Assembly: GCF_902833225.1 (NCBI RefSeq)
Contig: NZ_CADFEI010000001.1
Location: forward strand, 310,001-374,000
Direction: 5' to 3'
Length of the DNA stretch: 64,000 nucleotides
Source of the DNA: Burkholderia sp. BCC1644
Lineage (GTDB): Bacteria; Pseudomonadota; Gammaproteobacteria; Burkholderiales; Burkholderiaceae
Made by a program: the position numbers and the translations under genes. Shown here piece by piece: positions 35,737-43,836 of the stretch (within the stretch, counting starts at the first letter, position 1; every line of letters starts with the position of its first letter). Under the pieces are notes generated by a model, which was given only the letters and a program-made list of their open reading frames with translations, had not been told where the DNA came from and did no database searches.

Positions 35737-36174
35737 ATGGCGAATACGTACAAGTACGGCATTCATGAACGGTTGAGCCGTGAAGAATTGTTCTTCCTGA
35801 TTTTCATTGAAGAGACCGGCAAAGCGCTGGGTGTCGAGGATGCAGTTGGTATCGCGATGGTCTTGCTGGGACAGCGTTTTATCCGGACGAGAGGGAAGTT
35901 CGCGGACGCCGTGAAGGGTACCTCCATCGCGTCCGTCGTTTCCCGACGGATGCTGCCGTATGAGCTGAAGCACCGGATTTTGCCGACCGCTACCTCATTC
36001 ACCAGCCTTATCATGTTGCGCATCAAATTCACACGGAATATCGGTGCATTCGTCGGGCGGGCGATTCCCGGAGTAGGTTGGGTGGTCCTGGCGACGGATG
36101 TCTCGTTGATCACGTGTCGTACGATTGGCGCATACAACAGCATGGTGAAGCCCGAGGATCGTTTATATGGCTGA
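35737..36174 (+). CDS. Small membrane protein, first gene of a low-GC cassette
   Basis: A 145-residue protein with two likely membrane segments (about residues 15-50 and 108-130, the latter GAFVGRAIPGVGWVVLATDVSLITC). GAGGGA stands before the ATG at 35737. Base composition is clearly lower in GC than the neighbours (roughly half by eye) and codons rare in the rest of the window are used. Its last 8 bases overlap the start of a DUF1493 gene. From memory, small membrane proteins of the 'STM2901' type occur next to DUF1493 proteins in Salmonella, and this may be such a pair; I cannot verify it. Function unknown; horizontal acquisition is likely. Confidence 0.7.
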   Translation: MANTYKYGIHERLSREELFFLIFIEETGKALGVEDAVGIAMVLLGQRFIRTRGKFADAVKGTSIASVVSRRMLPYELKHRILPTATSFTSLIMLRIKFTRNIGAFVGRAIPGVGWVVLATDVSLITCRTIGAYNSMVKPEDRLYG

Positions 36175-36514
36175 CACGTGGAAACGTCTCGAAGCGTTTT
36201 TCGCGGCCGATATTGCAAACCTTGCTATCGATCGCAGCGAACTGTCGCGGGACACGGATCTCCATCATGATCTCGACCTCGAGCCGCACGACATCGACGG
36301 AATCGTCCGGCAATGGGCCGAGACGTTCGGCATCGATCTGTCCGCGTTTGACATCCACTATTACTATCCGTCCGCGAAGCTCGGCATCGGTTCGTTTCTC
36401 GCGACGGTCGTCAAGTCCCCGTTCAGCGCCGAGGCGCGCGAAACGTTGGGCGGCCGGTCACTGACACTCGGCATGATGGAGGAGGCGATGGAGCGCGGAC
36501 GCTGGGAGCCTTGA
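36167..36514 (+). CDS. DUF1493 family protein (acyl-carrier-like fold)
   Basis: A 115-residue acidic protein. The segment LSRDTDLHHDLDLEPHDIDGIVRQWAETFGIDLSAFDIHYYYPS matches the DUF1493 pattern, which resembles acyl carrier proteins, but the phosphopantetheine-bearing serine of the DSL motif is absent, so it is unlikely to carry an acyl group. It overlaps the preceding membrane-protein gene by 8 bases, indicating translational coupling. A hairpin terminator follows at 36570. The pair stands isolated between a ClC channel and a fatty acid transporter. Biological role unknown. Confidence 0.78.
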   Translation: MADTWKRLEAFFAADIANLAIDRSELSRDTDLHHDLDLEPHDIDGIVRQWAETFGIDLSAFDIHYYYPSAKLGIGSFLATVVKSPFSAEARETLGGRSLTLGMMEEAMERGRWEP

Positions 36515-36852
36515 GTCGCCAGTCCATCGAGATTCTGGACACACGTGACGAGGGGAAAATCGCCTCATGAAACGCCCGTCTGATTTGTCATCAGTCGGGC
36601 GTTTGTGCGTTCGCACTTCTTTCCTGTGTTTCTTGTCCGCAGCACGCTTCCTTACGGTTCATCGATCGGTCCACGGTTTCCGGATCCGGCGGCGGCCGTA
36701 TGGCGGATTCGATCTCCTGAAATCGGCCGCACCGATTCCCGGCAGGGACATCAAGGCAAGCTATTCGGTTCTGTGCAAGAATCCGCGCGTTTCCGCGCCT
36801 CAACCAACAACGACACGCGCGGACGTCCCTATCAGGAAACGAGGAGCTCAAG
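36515..36852. other. Intergenic stretch, 338 bases
   Basis: This gap between the DUF1493 gene and the fatty acid transporter carries a hairpin terminator (36570-36606) and, presumably, the promoter of the transporter. I see no gene in it. Confidence 0.55.
36570..36606 (+). terminator. Hairpin terminator of the low-GC cassette
   Basis: AAACGCCCG (36570-36578) pairs with CGGGCGTTT (36596-36604); after a T/T mismatch the inner CTGA/TCAG extends the stem to a 7-base loop. The T-rich end (GTTTGTG) is short. It lies 55 bases after the DUF1493 stop. Confidence 0.7.
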
Positions 36853-38175
36853 TTGATACAGCGCATTTCCCGCTTCTTCACGCAGGTGGTTCACCGCGTG
36901 CTGCCCGACCCGTTGATTTTCGCGATCCTGCTGACGATCGTCACGTTCGCGCTTGCGTTCGGCCTCACGCCGAATACGCCGGCGCAACTCACGATGATGT
37001 GGGGTTCGGGTTTCTGGAATCTGCTCGCGTTCTCGATGCAGATGGTCATGATTCTCGTCACCGGCCATGCGCTCGCGAGTTCGCCGCCCGTGCGGCGCAT
37101 GCTCGTCGCGCTCGCGAGCACCGCGCGTACGCCCGGTCAGGGCGTGATGCTCGTCGCGTTCGTCGGCGCGCTGGCCTGCGCGATCAACTGGGGCTTCGGC
37201 CTCGTGCTCGGTGCGATGCTCGCACGCGAAGTGGCGCGCCGCGTGCCCGGCAGCGACTACCGGCTGCTCGTCGCATCGGCCTACATGGGCTTCCTGAGCT
37301 GGCATGGCGGGCTGTCGGGCTCGGTCCCGCTCGTCGCGGCCACGAAGGGCAATCCGATGGAAAAGACCATCGGGCTGATTCCCGTGTCGGATACGATCTT
37401 CACCGGCTACAACGCGTTCATCACGATCGGCCTGATCGTGATGCTGCCGTTTCTCGCGCGGATGATGATGCCGAAGCCGGGCGACGTCGTCAGCGTCGAT
37501 CCGGCGCTGCTCGCCGAGCCGCCGAGCGTCGAGCGTCAGCTCGGGCCCGATGCGACGTTCGCGGAACGGCTGGAGGAGAGCCGCGTGCTGTCCGTCTTCG
37601 TCGCGGCGCTGTGCGCGGCGTTCCTCGTGCTGCGTTTCGTGCAAAAGGGCTTCGCGCTCGACATCGATACGGTAAACCTCGCATTCCTCGCGGCCGGCAT
37701 CCTGCTGCACCGGACGCCGATGGCCTATGCGCGTGCCGTGGCCGGCGCGGCGCGCGGCGCGTCGGGGATCATGATCCAGTTCCCGTTCTACGCGGGCATC
37801 CAGGCGCTGATGGATCACTCGGGGCTCGCGGGCGTGATCACGAAGTGGTTCGTCGATATCGCGAACGTGCACACCTTCCCGCTGCTCGCCTTCCTGAGCT
37901 CGGCCGTGATCAATTTCGCGGTGCCGTCGGGCGGCGGCCACTGGGTCGTGCAGGGGCCGTTCGTGATGCCGGCCGCACAGGCGCTCGGCGCCGATCTCGG
38001 CAAGGCCGCGATGGCGATCGCGTACGGCGAGGCATGGACCAACATGGCGCAGCCGTTCTGGGCGCTGCCGGCGCTGGCGATCGCGGGACTCGGCGTGCGC
38101 GACATCATGGGGTATTGCGTGACGACGCTGCTGTTTTCCGGCGTGGTGTTCGTGGCGGGGATGTATCTGTTCTGA
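36853..38175 (+). CDS. Short-chain fatty acid transporter (AtoE family)
   Basis: A 440-residue inner-membrane protein of the AtoE/TIGR00366 short-chain fatty acid transporter family, expected to import acetoacetate, butyrate or similar acids. About ten hydrophobic segments are seen, with the conserved WGFGLVLGAMLAREVARRVP and NFAVPSGGGHWVVQGPFVMPAA blocks. The start codon is TTG at 36853, supported by GAGGAG at 36841-36846; no ATG suits. It converges with the MFS gene of the beta-keto acid operon across a 12-base-stem hairpin. Confidence 0.9.
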   Translation: MIQRISRFFTQVVHRVLPDPLIFAILLTIVTFALAFGLTPNTPAQLTMMWGSGFWNLLAFSMQMVMILVTGHALASSPPVRRMLVALASTARTPGQGVMLVAFVGALACAINWGFGLVLGAMLAREVARRVPGSDYRLLVASAYMGFLSWHGGLSGSVPLVAATKGNPMEKTIGLIPVSDTIFTGYNAFITIGLIVMLPFLARMMMPKPGDVVSVDPALLAEPPSVERQLGPDATFAERLEESRVLSVFVAALCAAFLVLRFVQKGFALDIDTVNLAFLAAGILLHRTPMAYARAVAGAARGASGIMIQFPFYAGIQALMDHSGLAGVITKWFVDIANVHTFPLLAFLSSAVINFAVPSGGGHWVVQGPFVMPAAQALGADLGKAAMAIAYGEAWTNMAQPFWALPALAIAGLGVRDIMGYCVTTLLFSGVVFVAGMYLF

Positions 38176-38183
38176 CAGGGCGA

Positions 38184-38220
38184 GGCGAGATGCGGGCGGC
38201 GTTCGCGTCCGCATCTCGCC
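38184..38220. terminator. Perfect 12-bp hairpin between convergent genes
   Basis: GGCGAGATGCGG (38184-38195) pairs with CCGCATCTCGCC (38209-38220) around 13 bases. It lies 8 bases after the fatty acid transporter stop and 20 bases from the convergent MFS stop. It may end transcription from both sides though no T run is present. Confidence 0.6.
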
Positions 38221-38240
38221 ATCCTGAATCCGGCCTGTCG

Positions 38241-39569
38241 TCAGCCGCGCGACCGTGCGTCCGGCCGCTCGTGCCCGTGACGCAAGGCGAGGCTGGCGAA
38301 CGCCGCGATGACGAGGGCGGCCGCAAGCAGCGTCAGCCCGTTCTTCGCGTTGCCGGTGGCCTGTTCGATCGCGCCGACGACGGTCGGCCCGACGAAGCCG
38401 CCGAGCAACCCGCATGTATTCACGAGCCCGAGCCCGCCGGCCAGTGCGTTGCCGGCAAGCCGCGACGCGGGAAACGTGAACACGATCGACTGCACGACGA
38501 AGAACATCGACGCGGCCACGCACACGGACAACAGCCCCGCGACAGGCGACGCAACCGCTGCGCCGACCATCCCGGCTGCCATCACGACGAGCCCCGCACA
38601 CAGCATCCGGCGTGAATGCCGTGACTCGCGCGCAAAGCGCGGCAGCGTTGCGGCGCCGCACGCGGCGGCGAGCCAGGGCAGCGCGGTCAACAAGCCGACC
38701 GCGAACGGCGAGAAGCGCCCCGATGCACCGATGATGCCCGGCAGGAAGAAAATCACCGTGTAGACGGTCAGCTGGTGGCAGAAGTACACGAAGATCGCGA
38801 GCCAGATCTGCGGGTCGCGCAGCGCGGTGCCGAACGAATGGCCGCCGTGCGTGCCGACGCCCGCGTCCTGCTCGGCGGCCAGCGTGCGTTCGAGTGCACG
38901 TCCGGTTTCCGGAGAGAGCCACGGCGCGGTGCCCGGACGATCGGGTAGCCGCGTCCACACGACGAACGCGAGCAGGATCGCCGGAATGCCTTCGACGACG
39001 AACAGCCATTGCCAGCCGTGGAAGCCGAGCGTGCCGTCGAGTTCGATCAGCGCGCCGGCCAGCGGCCCGCCGACGATGTTCGCGATGCACACACCAAGCA
39101 GGAAATATCCGGTTGCGCGCGCACGCTCCTCGCGGCCGAACCAGTACGTCAGGTACAGCATCACGCCGGGGAACAGCCCGGCTTCGGCGGCCCCGAGCAG
39201 CAGGCGCATCACGTAAAACGACGTCTCGCCGCTGACGAACGCCATGGCGACCGACAGTACGCCCCACGTGATCATGATCCGCGTGATCCAGAAGCGCGCG
39301 CCGACGCGATGCATGATCAGGTTGCTCGGGATTTCGAAGAACGCGTAGGTCAGGAAGAAGAGCCCTGCGCCGAGTCCATACGCGGCCGATGAAATGCCGA
39401 GATCGACCCCCATCGAATGTTTGGCGAACGCGATGTTGGTGCGGTCGAGAAAGCTGATCACGTACGCGGCGATCAGCAGCGGCATGAGTTTGCGGAACAG
39501 CAGCCGGTTCAGCGACGCGCTCGCGTCGCCGGCGGCGGAAGGCAAGGCCTGGGCGGGATGAGTGGACAT
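38241..39569 (-). CDS. MFS transporter, ACS type, last gene of the BKACE operon
   Basis: A 442-residue major facilitator permease of the ACS branch (LISFLDRTNIAFAKHSMG-type first helix, loop motif MHRVGARFWITRIM). It is the last gene of a minus-strand set GntR, SDR, beta-keto acid cleavage enzyme, MFS and very likely brings in the acid that these enzymes degrade. The ATG at 39569 (MSTHPAQ) is chosen over a long upstream extension. The 223-base gap to the preceding gene contains a 10-base-stem hairpin, so its expression may be lower or separately controlled. Confidence 0.88.
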   Translation of the reverse strand: MSTHPAQALPSAAGDASASLNRLLFRKLMPLLIAAYVISFLDRTNIAFAKHSMGVDLGISSAAYGLGAGLFFLTYAFFEIPSNLIMHRVGARFWITRIMITWGVLSVAMAFVSGETSFYVMRLLLGAAEAGLFPGVMLYLTYWFGREERARATGYFLLGVCIANIVGGPLAGALIELDGTLGFHGWQWLFVVEGIPAILLAFVVWTRLPDRPGTAPWLSPETGRALERTLAAEQDAGVGTHGGHSFGTALRDPQIWLAIFVYFCHQLTVYTVIFFLPGIIGASGRFSPFAVGLLTALPWLAAACGAATLPRFARESRHSRRMLCAGLVVMAAGMVGAAVASPVAGLLSVCVAASMFFVVQSIVFTFPASRLAGNALAGGLGLVNTCGLLGGFVGPTVVGAIEQATGNAKNGLTLLAAALVIAAFASLALRHGHERPDARSRG

Positions 39570-39719
39570 GCGGACGACTCCGGTAAGGGCGAACCGGCGC
39601 GCACGGCAAGCACGGTGCGCCGCGTTCGGCAGATGCCGCTGCGATACATGCAGCGGATGGGCAGACGACGGAGCCGCGCCGGCGGCGCTCGAACGGAGCG
39701 GGGCGATGATGGGCGTCCT

Positions 39720-39745
39720 GGCGCCGGCCGGCTCGGGCCGGCGCC
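39720..39745 (-). terminator. Hairpin within the BKACE operon
   Basis: GGCGCCGGCC (39720-39729) pairs perfectly with GGCCGGCGCC (39736-39745) around a 6-base loop, between the BKACE gene and the downstream MFS gene. It probably reduces read-through into the permease gene. Confidence 0.5.
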
Positions 39746-39792
39746 TTGTCACTGCGCTTGCGGATCCTGGTGTTGCGGGGGCGACCCGGCGA

Positions 39793-40725
39793 TCAGAAAT
39801 TCACCGCGTCGCCGCCCTTGAGTGCGAGCATCGCGCGTGCCTCGGCCGGTGTCGCGATCTCGAGCGACAGGCCTTCGAGCACCTGCCGCATTTTCAGCAC
39901 CTGCGCGGCGCTCGATTCCGCGAGCTTGCCTGGTGCGATCCACAGCGAATCCTCGAGCCCGACGCGCACGTTCGCGCCTTGCGCAGCGCCGATCGTCGCG
40001 AGCGGAATCTGGTTGCGGCCGGCGCCGAGGATCGACCACACGTAATCGCCGCCGAACAGGCGGTCGGCCGTGCGGCGCATGTGCATCAGGTCTTCCGGGT
40101 GCGCACCGATCCCGCCGAGCAGGCCGAACACGCTTTGCACGAAGAACGGCGGCTTCGCGAGCCCGCGGTCGACGAAATGCGCGAGGTTGTACAGATGCGA
40201 GATGTCGTAGCACTCGAATTCGAAACGCGTGCCGTTCGCCCCGCAACGCGTGAGGATCGTCTCGATGTCGGCGAACGTGTTCTTGAACACGAGATCGCGG
40301 CTCTTCTCGAGATGTTCGCGTTCCCACGGATGCTTCAGTTCGCGGAAGCGCTCGAGCATCGGGTACAGCCCGAAGTTCATCGAGCCCATGTTCAACGATG
40401 CGACCTCGGGCTGGAAATGCAGCGCGGGCTGCAGTCGTTCGTCGACCGTCATGTGCGGACTGCCGCCCGACGTGAGGTTGATCACCGCGTCGGTTTGTGC
40501 CTTGATGCGCGGCAGGAATTCGGCGAACACGGCCGGATCCTGGGTCGGCTTGCCGTCGGACGGATTGCGTGCGTGGAGGTGCAGGATCGCCGCGCCGGCC
40601 TGCGCGGCCGCGACGGCGGCCGTCTCGATTTCGTGCGGCGTCACCGGCAGGTACGGCGACATCGACGGCGTATGGATCGCGCCGGTCGGCGCACAAGTGA
40701 TGATGACTTTGCGAGCGTTTGCCAC
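39793..40725 (-). CDS. Beta-keto acid cleavage enzyme (BKACE, DUF849)
   Basis: A 310-residue zinc enzyme of the BKACE family, which includes 3-keto-5-aminohexanoate cleavage enzyme and dehydrocarnitine cleavage enzyme. These condense a beta-keto acid with acetyl-CoA, releasing acetoacetate and a new acyl-CoA. The zinc-binding HLHAR (LHLHARNPSDGKPTQD) and the INLTSGGSPHM substrate segment are present. The start is GTG at 40725, set by GAAAGGA upstream; no ATG lies nearby. It follows an SDR gene by 35 bases and precedes an ACS permease. The SDR could oxidise a beta-hydroxy acid to the beta-keto acid used here. The particular substrate is unknown. Confidence 0.9.
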   Translation of the reverse strand: MANARKVIITCAPTGAIHTPSMSPYLPVTPHEIETAAVAAAQAGAAILHLHARNPSDGKPTQDPAVFAEFLPRIKAQTDAVINLTSGGSPHMTVDERLQPALHFQPEVASLNMGSMNFGLYPMLERFRELKHPWEREHLEKSRDLVFKNTFADIETILTRCGANGTRFEFECYDISHLYNLAHFVDRGLAKPPFFVQSVFGLLGGIGAHPEDLMHMRRTADRLFGGDYVWSILGAGRNQIPLATIGAAQGANVRVGLEDSLWIAPGKLAESSAAQVLKMRQVLEGLSLEIATPAEARAMLALKGGDAVNF

Positions 40726-40760
40726 GGATGGATTCCTTTCGGTGAGCGATGCAGGGAGCG

Positions 40761-41567
40761 TCACAGCACTTCGACGTTGCCGCAGACGGAGATGGCCTGC
40801 CCCGTGATCCCGTGCCCGCCCGGCGAGCACAGGAACAGCGCGGTCGCGGCGATCTCGGCCGGATCGGTCATGCGCCGGAGCGAGATCTTCTCGAGATAGC
40901 GCTTCTCCATTTCGTCGTAACCGATGCCGAGCTGCTGCGCGCGCGCTTCGATCACGCGGCGCATCCGCGGGCCGCGCACGATGCCGGGCTGAATGGCGTT
41001 CACGCGAATGCCGAGCGGCCCGAGCTCGATCGCGAGGCTCTTCACGAGGCCGACCACGGCCCATTTGGTGGCCGCATACGGCGTGCGGAACGCGTAACCG
41101 AGCCGGCCGGCGACCGACGACAGCGCGATGATCGCGCCGCCGTGTTTGGCGTTGCGCAGCAGTGGCACCGCGTGGCGCGCGAACTGGAATTGCGCGGTCA
41201 GGTTGATCGCGACGGTTTGTTCCCACTGCACGGGCTCGATTTCGTCGATGCCGCCGGTCGGGCCGGCGATGCCGGCGTTGTTGACGAGCACGTCGAGGCC
41301 GCCGAGCCGGGCCGATACGTCGGCGAACACGCGTTCGACGGCGGCCGGATCGGAGACGTCGGCCAGCGTCGCACTGATCGCACCGGCCCCGGCGCGCGGC
41401 GGCCGGTCGGCGAGCGCTGCAATCGCGGCTTGCGATGCATCGCATACATGCACGTGCGCGCCGCATTCCGCGAACGCGTCTGCGATTTCGAGACCGATGC
41501 CCGATGCGCCGCCCGTCACGAGGACGCGCAGGCCGTCATAGGGTTTCAGCAGGTCGGAAGCTGTCAT
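40761..41567 (-). CDS. Short-chain dehydrogenase of the BKACE operon
   Basis: A 268-residue SDR. TGGASGIG is at 18-25, NNAG near 96-99, and the catalytic Ser150/151, Tyr164 and Lys168 (YAATK) are present. It is placed between a GntR regulator (73 bases upstream) and the beta-keto acid cleavage enzyme gene (35 bases downstream). The likely job is oxidation of a beta-hydroxy acid to the keto acid that the next enzyme cleaves; in the carnitine pathway this step is done by an unrelated 3-hydroxyacyl dehydrogenase. Start ATG at 41567. Confidence 0.9.
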   Translation of the reverse strand: MTASDLLKPYDGLRVLVTGGASGIGLEIADAFAECGAHVHVCDASQAAIAALADRPPRAGAGAISATLADVSDPAAVERVFADVSARLGGLDVLVNNAGIAGPTGGIDEIEPVQWEQTVAINLTAQFQFARHAVPLLRNAKHGGAIIALSSVAGRLGYAFRTPYAATKWAVVGLVKSLAIELGPLGIRVNAIQPGIVRGPRMRRVIEARAQQLGIGYDEMEKRYLEKISLRRMTDPAEIAATALFLCSPGGHGITGQAISVCGNVEVL

Positions 41568-41639
41568 GCCGGGTTGTCTCCATCGTTGGTGTTGTGGGAT
41601 TGCAGCCGCTCGCGCTCGGGCGCCCGCGGCAGGTGGGCG

Positions 41640-42350
41640 CTACGGCTTCGCGTTCACGGTCCGCGGTGTCTGTTCGGCCCGCAGCGTCTCGGCGAGATCG
41701 TGTGCCGCGCCGCCGATGTCGAGCGCGATGCCGGCTCGCACGCCTGCGCCGTCGCGCCGTTCGAGCGCATCGACGATGGCGCGGTGCGCGTCCATCGAGC
41801 GCCGCATGTGCGGGATGTCGAGCGCGACCATGTTGAGGAAGGGGCCGACGCGCATCCACAGGTTCTCGACGATTGCGAGCGTGCTTTCGCTTGCGCCGTG
41901 TGCGTAGATCGCGCTGTGGAACGCGAAATTGCTTTGCAGGTAAGCGCGCGAGCGGCCGGCCTCGACGTGCGCCTGCATCGTCTCGCAGGTCTTGCGCACG
42001 GCCGCGATCTGCGCGTCGGTCATCCGTCCGCACGCGCGCTCGGCGATGCAGCCTTCGAGTGCGATCCGCACGTCGCGCAGCTCGTCGAGCATGTCGAGCG
42101 TCATCGGCGGCACGACGAGCGCGCGATTCGGGCCGTCGACCAGCGCGCGCTCGGCGCGCAGCCGCGTGAGTGCGGCGCGCACCGGCATCGTCGACGAGCC
42201 GACCGCCTCGGCGACACTGCGCAGGCTCAACGCCTGGCCGGGCGCGAAACGACCGCTCATCAGCGCTTCGCGCAGTTGCTGGTAGACCTTGTCGGCCATC
42301 GTTTCCTGTTCGATGGCTTTCAGTGCGGGCGGGACGATACGTGGCGCCAA
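41640..42350 (-). CDS. GntR-family regulator, FCD type
   Basis: A 236-residue regulator with an N-terminal GntR winged helix (about residues 17-80, ADKVYQQLREALMSGRFAPGQALSLRSVAEAVGSSTMPVRAAL) and a C-terminal FCD ligand domain with its metal-binding histidines (FAFHSAIY, HRAIVDAL). It heads the SDR-BKACE-MFS operon on the same strand and probably represses it until the substrate acid binds. TGTGATCACA lies 32 bases upstream of its start. Confidence 0.9.
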   Translation of the reverse strand: MAPRIVPPALKAIEQETMADKVYQQLREALMSGRFAPGQALSLRSVAEAVGSSTMPVRAALTRLRAERALVDGPNRALVVPPMTLDMLDELRDVRIALEGCIAERACGRMTDAQIAAVRKTCETMQAHVEAGRSRAYLQSNFAFHSAIYAHGASESTLAIVENLWMRVGPFLNMVALDIPHMRRSMDAHRAIVDALERRDGAGVRAGIALDIGGAAHDLAETLRAEQTPRTVNAKP

Positions 42351-42381
42351 GACGGGGTTCTCCGAGGTTTGATCTGCGATC

Positions 42382-42391
42382 TGTGATCACA
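42382..42391. promoter_or_regulatory. Palindrome before the GntR gene
   Basis: TGTGATCACA is a perfect 10-base palindrome 32 bases upstream of the GntR ATG, within a repeated GATCTG/GATGTG context. It is a candidate operator for autoregulation of the BKACE operon. Confidence 0.45.
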
Positions 42392-42645
42392 CTTGCGATG
42401 TGCGAAGTGTTGACGATCGGAGGAGTCGAGTCAAGTCGAACGGGGTTGGGGAAAACGAGGGGGAGAGGCAGGCCAAGGGCTGACTGGGTGGTGCCACGGA
42501 TGAATGATGTATTACAAATACATTTCAATTCATGCATGATGACGACCGGGTTCGAGGGCCCTGAAGGAAATCCGAAAACTCGAGTAGTCGGGATTTTTCA
42601 ATGTGTTTCCTCCAGTCGAATTCATTCCAACAACAAGGAGTCGAG

Positions 42646-43146
42646 GTGAAACGACCGTCGTTTACCGTCGCATGGGCGGCATCCCAGCGAATCTACGATC
42701 CGGCAAATTCCGGCGAGCGCGTGGCAAAAGTGATCGGTGGATATGTCGAGAAGAACGTGAACAATCCGAGCCCGACAGAGCGATGGAGCAATACGTGTGC
42801 AGTGAGGATGAGCTATATCCTCGGTGAAGCCGGCACGGTCATTCCTCGAATTCCGGGACAAACAGTATCGGGCGGAGACAATCGACAATACTTTTTCCGC
42901 GTCAGGGACTTGATTCGATTTCTCGAACAGCGATGGGGAAAGGCAGAGCGCGTGACATACCCACCTTCGAACGGAGGCCCATTGGCAGGCCGACAGGGCG
43001 TCATCCTGTTCGAAGTGTCCGGGTGGAGCGATGCGCAGGGTCACGCCACGCTGTTCAACGGGCGTACCTGCTACGACCACTGCTATTTCAACGAACCGGG
43101 CGCGCGGTATCGTACGGAGCGCGCAAATTTCTGGAGTCTGTCATGA
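42646..43146 (+). CDS. tae4: T6SS amidase effector Tae4
   Basis: A 166-residue NlpC/P60-like amidase of the Tae4 family, which is injected by type VI secretion and cuts the peptide stem of peptidoglycan in rival cells. Catalytic Cys51 (SNTCAVRMSYIL), His133 (GHATLF) and the third residue Asp144 (CYDHCYF) have the 82- and 11-residue spacing expected of Tae4. The start is GTG at 42646, set by AAGGAG at 42635-42640; the frame is open upstream to 42601. No signal peptide is present, as expected for a T6SS cargo. It overlaps the immunity gene by 4 bases. GC is visibly lower than in flanking genes. No T6SS structural gene, VgrG or PAAR gene is seen in the window. Confidence 0.9.
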   Translation: MKRPSFTVAWAASQRIYDPANSGERVAKVIGGYVEKNVNNPSPTERWSNTCAVRMSYILGEAGTVIPRIPGQTVSGGDNRQYFFRVRDLIRFLEQRWGKAERVTYPPSNGGPLAGRQGVILFEVSGWSDAQGHATLFNGRTCYDHCYFNEPGARYRTERANFWSLS

Positions 43147-43595
43147 GGGGAGTCTGGATCATGGCCGTGCTGGCGTGCGTTGCACTTCAACCCGCAGCGG
43201 TTGCAGCGAAGGACGCGGCACAAGCCTCGCCGGAGTCCGGCTCACGGACATACCTCCAGAACTTCAAGGACATGGTGCTCGCGGAGTGCCTCGCAACCGC
43301 ATACAAGCAGGCGCCCGGCGTGAGCAAGGATATCGGCAGCAGCACCAGCGCGTTGCGCGACTGGAGCTACTACGACATGGAGCGTGCTCCGGATGTCATT
43401 CATGCGCTGGTAGCGAAGTATCTTGCTCGCGACTACCGGAATCCGGTTGTCGAATCGGAGGTCAGCGACGTGCGGTTCGACTTCCTGAAGTGCGTTGACC
43501 TGTATCACGGCAAGGAACTGGACGCTGTCGCGAAGCAGCTCGTGTTGCACCCGAACCGGACTTATCGGAGCGAGGCTTCGCGGAAGCCGCAGTAG
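43143..43595 (+). CDS. tai4: Tae4 immunity protein Tai4
   Basis: A 150-residue periplasmic protein of the Tai4 family with a signal peptide (MRGVWIMAVLACVALQPAAVAA, cleavage after VAA) and a helical mature part (YLQNFKDMVLAECLATAYK, ... DFLKCVDLYHGKELDAVAKQLV) with two cysteines. It binds and blocks Tae4 in the periplasm, protecting the producer from its own and sibling effector. The ATG at 43143 overlaps the tae4 stop (ATGA), so the two are translated together. Low GC, like its partner. Confidence 0.88.
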   Translation: MRGVWIMAVLACVALQPAAVAAKDAAQASPESGSRTYLQNFKDMVLAECLATAYKQAPGVSKDIGSSTSALRDWSYYDMERAPDVIHALVAKYLARDYRNPVVESEVSDVRFDFLKCVDLYHGKELDAVAKQLVLHPNRTYRSEASRKPQ

Positions 43596-43836
43596 CGATC
43601 AAGCGCCGTTGCGCACCGCCTTCTGCTCCACGAACACTGCTCGAGCGTCCGGATCGAGTGACTGATGTCGCGCCGTCAGATTCCGTTTGACGGGCTGCAG
43701 CGCTTCTATATCGCGGCCGGCGTGGCCTGGTATCAGCTGCTCGACAGCCTGTCGTGACGCGGGCGAGCAGCCGGATCGCCATCCTGCATCCGATCGGGCA
43801 GAATCGACATTCCCAGTTCCCGCCGACCGATGCCCC
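43596..43836. other. Residual stretch after tai4 (possible gene remnant)
   Basis: This 241-base gap has no convincing gene. A 30-codon frame starts with ATG at 43664 and stops at 43757, and the opposite strand is also open to about 43838; neither looks like a known protein. The region may be a decayed fragment left by acquisition of the tae4-tai4 cassette. Confidence 0.4.

Noticed and set aside
42351..43836. A type VI secretion cluster around tae4-tai4
   Set aside because: No tss, hcp, vgrG or PAAR genes are seen anywhere in the window.
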